From Fragum whitleyi (taxonomy: Eukaryota; Mollusca; Bivalvia; Cardiida; Cardiidae), in NCBI GenBank assembly GCA_948146395.1, contig OX411544.1, forward strand, positions 54,761,933-54,825,932: a stretch of DNA of 64,000 nucleotides. Direction: 5' to 3'. A program made the position numbers and the translations under genes. Below, one piece after another: positions 54,298 through 64,000 of this stretch. The notes under the pieces are model-generated. The model was not told where the DNA came from. It ran no database searches and was given only the letters and a program-made list of their open reading frames with translations. Positions within the stretch are counted from its first letter, which is position 1. Each line of letters opens with the position of its first letter.

Positions 54298-54862
54298 TAC
54301 ACTATCTGGGTAGGCTGGCCTTTAGAATCAAAACTTTTCTGGTTTACATTATTTTCTTAATCTAGAATGAATAAAACCATAGAACGAACTTTTCTGTGTT
54401 GAACCTCTGGGTGACCTCTGCTGAATGATCTGATCTCTTTTTTAAATATTCACTTTATACTGTACCAAGATTCTTTGAGCTTGTGCATAAAAATTCATAT
54501 ATCTTAAATCATTCTAATGAAAATGATATATTAGATTGAAATTAGAGTATTGGGCTGCTGTAAGCACTATTTTAGTAATGATGAAGTGACTGAATCATAT
54601 AAGAATAAATTTTTGTTATTTCTTCTACCAGTGTTTTCAAACTTTTATACAGTGTATGCTAAGATCAGAATGCACATATATTCAGGCTCACCTAATACTG
54701 TCTGCTAAAGCCTTGTGTGGGCCTACAGCAGGAAATACTTCGATCATCATGGGAAGGGGGAATAATTTCTCAAAATAGCTGTTTACAGTTTGAATGAAAC
54801 TGAAAGATTTTTTTTTCAAAGTTCATCTTCTTGCAAATTCCTGCTAAGTGCATGATCTAACT

Positions 54863-55075
54863 AATAAAAAAAATGTGTTCTCGCAAACTTACTGCAAACT
54901 TCCTGTTTGCGAGTAGTTTGCAGGAACACATTTTTTTATTCAAGAAGTTTGCAGAATGATTGCAGCAAATGGATTTTCTGCCACAAACACATGTTAAGTT
55001 GCTGCTAACTGTTCTAGCAAAAAGATTAGTTTGCGTCAAATTTGCAGCAAATTCACAGCAAACTTTGTATTTCTG
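54863..55075. repeat. Foldback repeat of the TTTGCTGCAAA family
   Basis: AAAAAATGTGTTCTCGCAAA faces a near inverse ending GGAACACATTTTTTT; further CTGCAAACTT and GCAGCAAA words follow. 54298-54862 shows nothing recognised. Confidence 0.55.
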
Positions 55076-55199
55076 TAAGGGATGTTTTGGATGATGCACA
55101 ACACATGACTGACGATGGACATTGGACAATCACTCTTCGGGCTCAGGAGAGCTAAAAACATGTATTAAATTGATCATGATACAAAAAAATTCAACTGGA

Positions 55200-55435
55200 A
55201 ATTTTGGTGACTCAACAGCATGTATCACTAAATGTATCTACACAATCAGAATTCAATGAAAAAATTATGAGAGAGCATGTCTCAAGGATCATTCCTGAGA
55301 AATTTGGTGAAATTCTGCCTAATATTTTCAGAGGAGAAGATGTTTAAATTAAAAGTTTGCGCAGGGACGCACAGACTAACGACACACAACACGCCACGAC
55401 AAAAGCTCTGCTGGACTTAGTCCAGTGGAGCTAAA
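55200..55435. mobile_element. Pearl-like fragment
   Basis: CAAGGATCATTCCTGAGAAA, GACGCACAGACTAACGACAC and the closing GGACTTAGTCCAGTGGAGCT match the 16024-16934 family. 55436-56269 shows nothing recognised. Confidence 0.55.
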
Positions 55436-56324
55436 AACAGAAAACTTAACTGTGCAGATCTTTAGACTGAATTTGTGACCTGTCACACTAAAATGGACCA
55501 TCTTGGAACTTTGTAAAATAAATATAAAGATTCGTTCTAATAGAGTTCAACCACATGTCTTGCTTCAAAAGTTCTTACATGGTAAGGTAGAATTATCATT
55601 CAAGAAATCAGCCAAGTGCAAAAAGTTTTGAACCTAGTAAGCCTGCACAGTCGGTGCAGTCTAACTAAGGTTGACATTTTATGCACCATCCAGATAGACC
55701 CTTTTTGCATGACAGGTCATATTTATATTTTGATGTCTGCTATTTTTGTCTCAATTTTGTGGGTTTGTTACTCACATTCAGCTTTAACAAAAAAGTTTGC
55801 AAATTAATGAACTTTGCCATATAAAATGCTCTACTTCATAAAGCTGAATTTTGCTTATGTTAACGAGAAGGTTTTTCTTACAACAAAATGCGAGTAACAA
55901 CCCTACAAAAGTGGGACAAAAGTAGTGCATTTGATAATTAATACACAACATCACAACATATATAATGTTATTAAATAAAACCAAAACTACTACAAAATTT
56001 ATATCTGAATACAAATATAAACGAACAATTTTTTTAAGGGATTTAAATAATTTAAACCAAAACTATAATGATTCTTAATTACCATTCAAACTAGATTCTA
56101 TACCATATTTATTCCACTGATTTTTAAAAATGTGAGGATTTCAGCTCAAAATTGACATAGTTGTGAAGTGTTTGGTGTTTCATGCTCTGTTGAAAATATT
56201 TGTGATGTCAGAAAATAGTGTGGCAATCTCCCAAACACCCTACCTAATAAACACTGCCTATTGTGGGAATATTGTCGACACATCCACAGTTAAATTTTTC
56301 TTGATATCTAGTTGTTGACGATTT

Positions 56325-56401
56325 GACCCTTGCTGAGATTTGAACTCAGGACTCCTGAATACCCTGTACCCAGGTATTTTAACCGCTAAACTACAAAGGT
56401 T
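56325..56401 (-). mobile_element. tRNA-like sequence, probable SINE head or tRNA pseudogene
   Basis: The minus strand CCTTTGTAGTTTAGCGGTTA ... CTGAGTTCAAATCTCAGCAA has a 7-bp acceptor pairing (CCTTTGT/GCAAGGG with wobbles) and a 5-bp T-arm, but no regular anticodon arm. It is followed by a GACGATTTGACCC-type extension, so a retroposon or pseudogene is likelier than a working tRNA gene. Confidence 0.45.
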
Positions 56402-56514
56402 TTTAGCACCAACTAGATAACACAAATTTTGTAGAAATAAAATAATCAATATGCTTAAAAATGGCCTAATTTGGCCTTGAAGTTGAAGAAAATTAGAATC
56501 TAGTTTAAAACAAG

Positions 56515-56785
56515 AGATTTTTGTAAACCATTTATGCCCCCCATAAAAGCTGGTCAATAGCCTATTTTTTGTCTACGAACAAAGGGCAATACCTAACAAA
56601 ATATGATGAGTAGCACTTCACTTCTCCTCCATGATATCTATATACCTGTGAAGTTTCACGATTCTAGTTTGCATACTTTTTGAATTATGCTCCGGACAAA
56701 AGAAATGTCTACAGACAGACTGACAAACCGAAAGACCGACAAGTGCAAGGCAATATATCCCCCCTTCTTCGAAGGGGAGCATAAT
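56515..56785. mobile_element. Pearl-like element of the 906-4361 family
   Basis: CAAGAGATTTTTGTAAACCA at the start, one core with CACTTCTCCTCCATG and AATTATGCTCCGGACAAAAG, then ACAGACAGACTGACAAACCG and the hairpin end CTTCTTCGAAGGGGAGCATA. This uninterrupted copy shows what the broken copy at 18975-25530 looked like. Confidence 0.6.
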
Positions 56786-56861
56786 TAAAGTTACAGGAGC
56801 TTTCAGAAAAGCACGAGAGAGAAAAAGAGGCAGTGGTTTAAAGCCACTGCTACCCATTTCT

Positions 56862-56996
56862 ACAGCTGGGTGAACTGGGGCTGGCTCTTAGGTGTTTTTT
56901 CCTGAAAACACACCAAGGGGGCAGTGGGGCTTGAGCCATAAACCTCAAGGTCATATGTTTAGCACTAATACCACTAGGCCACCGAGGCAGTCATTG
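56862..56996 (-). mobile_element. tRNA-derived SINE (CTGCCTCGGTGGCC head)
   Basis: The minus strand starts GACTGCCTCGGTGGCCTAGT with A-box-like TGGCCTAGTGG and B-box-like GGCTCAAGCCCC, then CACTGCCCCCTTGGTGTG. It is related to the interrupted copy at 37190-37460. Confidence 0.6.
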
Positions 56997-57051
56997 GAAC
57001 ATGTAAATATATATGTGTACATATATTACAAATAGTGAATACGACAATTTA

Positions 57052-57213
57052 TTAAGGTGGTGGACCTGTAATAGTTCAAAAACGTTTCAGAAGTCATAAA
57101 ATTTAAGTGTTAACTTAGGTTTCCTGACAATTTCATTAGGAAACCTCCGTTAACATTGTGAAAGATCATGTGTTCCAAAGTGTTTTGGAAATATTAGGGG
57201 CCCACTTCCTTAA
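57052..57213. mobile_element. Palindromic TTAA-flanked MITE, copy 3
   Basis: TTAAGGTGGTGGACCTGTAA at the left, CCCACTTCCTTAA at the right, with GGTTTCCTGACAATTTCATT near the centre as in 5493-5657. Confidence 0.7.
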
Positions 57214-57375
57214 CTACAAAATTGATATATCAGAATTAGCATTTAGTATTTTGAAAATCTTATAAAAACCATTTGGTGCTAAATGTAAGAATTAATGCAT
57301 CCTAAATGCTTATTCTTTTGTAAACAAAATTTTACATAAATTTTTACAAAGCTAAATAATGCATTACAAATTGAT

Positions 57376-57895
57376 GGGTCATTACAAAACTATTGTAAGT
57401 GCCTTAACATTCATAGTCATTCAAAATACATAATGATAGGTCAGTACAAAACTATTGTAGTGCCTTTACATTCATAGGCATTCAAAATACATAATGATGG
57501 GTCAGTACAAAACTATTGCAAGTGCCTTTACATTCATAGTCATTCAAAATACATAATGATAGGTCAGTACAAAACTATTGTAGTGCCTTTTACATTCATA
57601 GGCATTCAAAATACATAATGATGGGTCAGTACAAAACTTTTGCAAGTGCCTTTACATTCATAGTCATTCAAAATACATAATGATGGGTCATTACAAAACT
57701 ATTGTAAGTGCCTTTACATTCATAGTCATTCAAAATACATAATGATGGGTCAGTACAAAACTATTGTAAGTGCCTTTACATTCATAGTCATTCAAAATAC
57801 ATAATGATAGGTCAGTACAAAACTATTGTAAGTGCCTTTACATTCATCTATTCAAAATACATAATGATGGATCAGTACAAAACTATTGAAGTGCC
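57376..57895. repeat. 61-bp minisatellite, eight to nine units
   Basis: The unit begins GGTCAGTACAAAACTATTGT and includes CCTTTACATTCATAGTCATT. Units differ at a few positions (GGTCATT/GGTCAGT, TAGTC/TAGGC). It ends 25 bp before the 1053-bp array. Confidence 0.88.
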
Positions 57896-57920
57896 TACAT
57901 ATTTGTATATGTGTATATTT

Positions 57921-60900
57921 GCACCCAATAAGAGCAAGTTAATGACATATTCTTTCACATTAAACAAAGGACAATAACTCAAAAATATGAGTAGAGATAT
58001 TGACATTCATTTCAAAATATACAGAATGTACTGCATTTACAAATAGAAGAAACAATAATCTAATACAGATCCTAAATTGGCTTATCATAAAATAACAAAG
58101 TGGCACTTTATCACAAGATATGCCTGTTAGGCCTTCATTCCTCGCCGTTCAAGGATGATAAGCAACAAAGGGAAATAACTACAAAATTAAGCTAGTTGAA
58201 ATTACCATTCTTCTGTACTGCAAATCATTATAATGAGAATAACATAAATGTCCAGTTTCAAGTCAATCAGACAAAAGGGTTGTGCTCAAAAGAAGTGGAC
58301 GCCGCCTGCTTGCCTGTCCACCAGACACCATGGGTGATCCCAAAATGTGACTTATCATAGAATACCCTATTTCCCCAAATTAGAGCTCTATCCTATTTCT
58401 TCAAATAAGAGCTCCACCCTTTCTCTCCAAATAAGAGCTTTTAATGAGGTAAGCTTCCCCTTTAATATCCTCTCAAAACTTCTGTTGACCTGATGCAAGT
58501 TGATTGATTTGAAACCAAATCCATTCATTAAAATTGCCTTGATATGGACATTAAGGGGAAACTCTTAAAATCAAAAGAAAAAAAAAAAGAAACATTCTTC
58601 CAACAGAATGATATAAATGAAATTGAAAACAATTAATAAATATTCCTGGGAGTAGGGAAAAGAGAGTAAACAATGACAAGCACATTACAATGGCTCAGCG
58701 CAAAACTTCTTTGCACTGAGCTTACAATAACTTATTCAAATTCCAATACTGAACAAATCACTTATAACTAATTAAAATTCCACTACTTAACAATTCACAA
58801 TCACAATAACTTAGAAAATTAATTCTTTACAAAAATATTATGTACAGTAGATCTGTTAAACACAAGTAAAAAATATTTTTTCTCAATTAAATCCAACATT
58901 GTAGGTACTCAAATCAATCATCAATGAGACAATTAAACATACATGCACCCAATAAGAGCAAGTTAATGACATACTCTTTCACATTAAACAAAGGACAATA
59001 ACTCAAAAATATGAGTAGAGATATTAACATTCATTTCAAAATAAGCAGAATGTACTGCATTTACAAATAGAAGAAAACAAATATCTAATACAGATCCTAA
59101 ATTGGCTTATCATAAAATAACAAAGTGGCACTTTGTCACAAGATATGCCAGTTAGGCCTTCATTCCTCGCCGTTCAAGGATGATAAGCAACAAAGGGAAA
59201 TAACTACAAAATTAAGCTAGTTGAAATTACCATTTTCCTGTACTGCAAATCATTATAATGAGAATAACATAGATGCCAAGTTTCAAGTCAATCAGACACA
59301 AGATGTCCAGTTTCAAGTCAATCAGACAAAAGGGTTGTGCTCAAAAGAAGTGGACGCCGCCTGCTTGCCTGTCCACCAGACACCATGGGTGATCCCAAAA
59401 TGTGACTTATCACAGAAAACCCTATTTCCCCAAATTAGAGCTCTATCCTATTTCTTCAAATAAGAGCTCCACCCTTTCTCTCCAAATAAGAGCTTTTAAT
59501 GAGGTAAGCTTCCCCTTTAATATCCTCTCAAAACTTCTGTTGACCTGATGCAAGTTGATTGATTTGAAACCAAATCCATTCATTAAAATTGCCTTGATAT
59601 GGACATTAAGGGGAAACTCTTAAAATCAAAAGAAAAAAAAAGAAACATTCTTCCAACAGAATGATATAAATGAAATTGAAAACAAATAATAAATATTCCT
59701 GGGAGTAGGGAAAAGAGAGTAAACAATGACAAGCACATTACAATGGCTCAGCGCAAAACTTCTTTGCACTGAGCTTACAATAACTTATTCAAATTCCAAT
59801 ACTGAACAAATCACTTATAACTAATTAAAATTCCACTACTTAACAATTCACAATCACAATAACTTAGAAAATTAATTCTTTACAAAAATATTATGTACAG
59901 TAGATCTGTTAAACACAAGTAAAAAATATTTTTTCTCAATTAAATCCAACATTGTAGGTACTCAAATCAATCATCAATGAGACAATTAAACATACATGCA
60001 CCGAATAAGAGCAAGTTAATGACATATTCTTTCACATTAAACAAAGGACAATAACTCAAAAATATGAGTAGAGATATTAACATTCATTTCAAAATAAGCA
60101 GAATGTACTGCATTTACAAATAGAAGAAAACAAATATCTAATACAGATCCTAAATTGGCTTATCATAAAATAACAAAGTGGCACTTTGTCACAAGATATG
60201 CCTTTTAGGCCTTCATTTCTCGCCATTCAAGGATGATAAGCAACAAAGGGAAATAACTACAAAATTAAGCTAGTTGAAATTATCATTCTTCTGTACTGCA
60301 AATCATTATAATGAGAATAACATAAATGCCAAGTTTCAAGTCAATCAGACACAAGATGTCCAGTTTCAAGTCAATCAGACAAAAGGGTTGTGCTCAAAAG
60401 AAGTGGACGCCGCCTGCTTGCCTGTCCACCAGACGCCATGGGTGATCCCAAAATGTGACTTATCACAGAATACCCTATTTCCCCAAATTAGAGCTCTATC
60501 CTATTTCTTCAAATAAGAGCTCCACCCTTTCTCTCCAAATAAGAGCTTTTAATGAGGTAAGCTTCCCCTTTAATATCCTCTCAAAACTTCTGTTGACCTG
60601 ATGCAAGTTGATTGATTTGAAACCAAATCCATTCATTAAAATTGCCTTGATATGGACATTAAGGGGAAACTCTTAAAATCAAAAGAAAAAAAAAAGAAAC
60701 ATTCTTCCAACAGAATGATATAAATGAAATTGAAAACAAATAATAAATATTCCTGGGAGTAGGGAAAAGAGAGTAAACAATGACAAGCACATTACAATGG
60801 CTCAGCGCAAAACTTCTTTGCACTGAGCTTACAATAACTTATTCAAATTCCAATACTGAACAAATCTATTATAACTAATTAAAATTCCACTACTTAACAA

Positions 60901-63900
60901 TTCACAATCACAATAACTTAGAAATTAATTCTTTGCAAAAATATTATGTACAGTAGATCTGTTCAACACAAGTAAAAAATATTTTTTCTCAATTAAATCC
61001 AACATTGTAGGTACTCAAATCAATCATCAATGAGACAATTAAACATACATGCACCCAATAAGAGCAAGTTAATGACATACTCTTTCACATTAAACAAAGG
61101 ACAATAACTCAAAAATATGAGTAGAGATATTAACATTTATTTCAAAATAAGCAGAATGTACTGCATTTACAAATAGAAGAAAACAAATATCTAATACAGA
61201 TCCTAAATTGGCTTATCATAAAATAACAAAGTGGCACTTTGTCACAAGATATGCCAGTTAGGCCTTCATTCCTCGCCGTTCAAGGATGATAAGCAACAAA
61301 GGGAAATAACTACAAAATTAAGCTAGTTGAAATTATCATTCTTCTGTACTGCAAATCATTATAATGAGAATAACATAAATGCCAAGTTTCAAGTCAATCA
61401 GACACAAGATGTCCAGTTTCAAGTCAATCAGACAAAAGGGTTGTGCTCAAAAGAAGTGGACGCCGCCTGCTTGCCTGTCCACCAGACGCCATGGGTGATC
61501 CCAAAATGTGACTTATCACAGAATACCCTATTTCCCCAAATTAGAGCTCTATCCTATTTCTTCAAATAAGAGCTCCACCCTTTCTCTCCAAATAAGAGCT
61601 TTTAATGAGGTAAGCTTCCCCTTTAATATCCTCTCAAAACTTCTGTTGACCTGATGCAAGTTGATTGATTTGAAACCAAATCCATTCATTAAAATTGCCT
61701 TGATATGGACATTAAGGGGAAACTCTTAAAATCAAAAGAAAAAAAAAGAAACATTCTTCCAACAGAATAATATAAATGAAATTGAAAGCAAATAATAAAT
61801 ATTCCTGGGAGTAGGGAAAAGAGAGTAAACAATGACAAGCACATTACAATGGCTCAGCGCAAAACTTCTTTGCACTGAGCTTACAATAACTTATTCAAAT
61901 TCCAATACTGAACAAATCACTTATAACTAATTAAAATTCCACTACTTAACAATTCACAATCACAATAACTTAGAAATTAATTCTTTACAAAAATATTATG
62001 TACAGTAGATCTGTTAAACACAAGTAAAAATATTTTTTCTCAATTAAATCCAACATTGTAGGTACTCAAATCAATCATCAATGAGACAATTAAACATACA
62101 TGCACCGAATAAGAGCAAGTTAATGACATACTCTTTCACATTAAACAAAGGACAATAACTCAAAAATATGAGTAGAGATATTAACATTCATTTCAAAATG
62201 AGCAGAATGTACTGCATTTACAAATAGAAGAAAACAAATATCTAATACAGATCCTAAATTGGCTTATCATAAAATAACAAAGTGGCACTTTGTCACAAGA
62301 TATGCCTTTTAGGCCTTCATTCCTCACCGTTCAAGGATGATAAGCAACAAAGGGAAATAACTACAAAATTAAGCTAGTTGAAATTACCATTCTTCTGTAC
62401 TGCAAATCATTATAATGAGAATAACATAAATGCCAAGTTTCAAGTCAATCAGACACAAGATGTCCAGTTTCAAGTCAATTAGACAAAAGGGTTGTGCCCA
62501 AAAGAAGTGGACGCCGCCTGCTTGCCTGTCCACCAGACACCATGGGTGATCCCAAAATGTGACTTATCATAGAATACAATATTTCCCCGAATTAGAGCTC
62601 TATCCTATTTCTTCAAATAAGAGCTCCACCCTTTCTCTCCAAATAAGAGCTTTTAATGAGGTAAGCTTCCCCTTTAATATCCTCTCAAAACTTCTGTTGA
62701 CCTGATGCAAGTTGATTGATTTGAAACCAAATCCATTCATTAAAATTGCCTTGATATGGACATTAAGGGGAAACTCTTAAAATCAAAAGAAAAAAAAAAG
62801 AAACATTCTTCCAACAGAATGATAAAAATGAAATTGAAAACAAATAATAAATATTCCTGGGAGTAGGGAAAAGAGAGTAAACAATGACAAGCACATTACA
62901 ATGGCTCAGCGCAAAACTTCTTTGCACTGAGCTTACAATAACTTATTCAAATTCCAATACTGAACAAATCACTTATAACTAATTAAAATTCCACTACTTA
63001 ACAATTCACAATCACAATAACTTAGAAATTAATTCTTTACAAAAATATTATGTACAGTAGATCTGTTCAACACAAGTAAAAAATATTTTTTCTCAATTAA
63101 ATCCAACATTGTAGGTACTCAAATCAATCATCAATGAGACAATTAAACATACATGCACCCAATAAGAGCAAGTTAATGATATACTCTTTCACATTAAACA
63201 AAGGACAATAACTCAAAAATATGAGTAGAGATATTAACATTCATTTCAAAATAAGCAGAATGTACTGCATTTACAAATAGAAGAAAACAAATATCTAATA
63301 CAGATCCTAAATTGGCTTATCATAAAATAACAAAGTGGCACTTTGTCACAAGATATGCCTGTTAGGCCTTCATTCCTCGCCGTTCAAGGATGATAAGCAA
63401 CAAAGGGAAATAACTACAAAATTAAGCTAGTTGAAAATACCATTCTTCTGTACTGCAAATCATTATAATGAGAATAACATAAATGCCAAGTTTCAAGTCA
63501 ATCAGACACAAGATGTCCAGTTTCAAGTCAATCAGACAAAAGGGTTGTGCTCAAAAGAAGTGGACGCCGCCTGCTTGCCTGTCCACCAGACACCATTGGT
63601 GATCCCAAAATGTGACTTATCATAGAATACCCTATGTCCCCAAATTAGAGCTCTATCCTATTTCTTCAAATAAGAGCTCCACCCTTTCTCTCCAAATAAG
63701 AGCTTTTAATGAGGTAAGCTTCCCCTTTAATATCCTCTCAAAACTTCTGTTGACCTGATGCAAGTTGATTGATTTGAAACCAAATCCATTCATTAAAATT
63801 GCCCTGATATGGACATTAAGGGGAAACTCTTAAAATCAAAAGAAAAAAAAAAGAAACATTCTTCCAACAGAATGATATAAATGAAATTGAAAACAATTAA

Positions 63901-64000
63901 TAAATATTCCTGGGAGTAGGGAAAAGAGAGTAAACAATGACAAGCACATTACAATGGCTCAGCGCAAAACTTCTTTGCACTGAGCTTACAATAACTTATT
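57921..64000. repeat. Tandem array of a 1053-bp unit, five full copies and one cut by the window edge
   Basis: Units start at GCACC(C/G)AATAAGAGCAAG: 57921, 58945, 59998, 61051, 62102 and 63155 (lengths 1024, 1053, 1053, 1051, 1053, then 846 to the edge). Copies differ by only scattered substitutions and A-run lengths. The first lacks a 29-bp duplication (CAAGTTTCAAGTCAATCAGA present twice in the others). Each unit includes a pearl-like core remnant (CAACAAAGGGAAATAACTAC) and a triple AAATAAGAGCTC-like motif. The 80-codon frame in each unit starts at TTG, not ATG, and is not taken as a gene. Confidence 0.93.

Noticed and set aside
53984..54313. 109-codon frame on the plus strand
   Set aside because: Made of tandem GTCCGAATACTCCGC repeats with frequent AEYSAF-like peptides; no gene context.
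57376..57895. CRISPR-like array
   Set aside because: Units are contiguous and similar throughout, with no unique spacers, in a eukaryotic setting; a minisatellite fits.
59221..63625. Recurring 80-residue frame in each 1053-bp unit
   Set aside because: The frames start at TTG rather than ATG, have no start context, and overlap a pearl-like core. Recurrence only reflects the tandem repeat.

Overview
The window reads as nuclear DNA of a metazoan, most likely a bivalve mollusc. It is AT-rich, has long introns, and is packed with tRNA-derived SINEs ending near GCCGCTTTCAAC, small terminal-inverted-repeat (TIR) elements, and pearl-like (Helentron-like) elements built from 150-165 bp core repeats plus a GACA/GACG/GTCC microsatellite. 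The bivalve call is an inference from repeat style; the spliced proteasome gene only shows a eukaryote.

Left half (1-25920, minus strand): the 5' half of PSMC6/Rpt4, the 26S proteasome ATPase subunit. Six coding exons with consensus splice sites and compatible phases give residues 1-200, from the initiator Met through the Walker A motif. The C-terminal half lies beyond base 1. Behind the Walker A exon are at least three decayed copies of part of that exon, split by a nested transposon stack. The introns hold many mobile elements. Two stand out: a complete 3842-bp Mutator-like (MULE) element with an 8-bp target duplication and a spliced 245-codon gene (PHD-like start joined to a transposase C-terminus, catalytic middle missing), and a 3287-bp MULE-like element full of CCCGGG motifs with a 9-bp target duplication.

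Centre (25921-42640): a possible N/Q/P-rich exon lies 63 bp upstream of the PSMC6 start codon on the opposite strand. The rest is repeats, including a 57-bp satellite arranged as a 2.8-kb inverted repeat around a SINE fragment, several hairpin MITEs, and a long inverted-repeat element.

Right (42640-51242, plus strand): a small four-exon gene of 138 codons. Its beginning resembles the N-terminal part of BEND5-like proteins and it ends in a basic coiled coil; an in-frame TAG interrupts codon 34. Its introns are full of nested SINE, TTAA-type, hAT-like and pearl-like insertions.

Right end (51243-64000): a 238-bp tandem repeat that preserves an empty-site copy of a TTAA MITE insertion, more repeats, a 61-bp minisatellite, and from 57921 to the window edge about six near-identical copies of a 1053-bp tandem repeat. 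No rRNA, CRISPR, operon or clearly functional tRNA gene was found.
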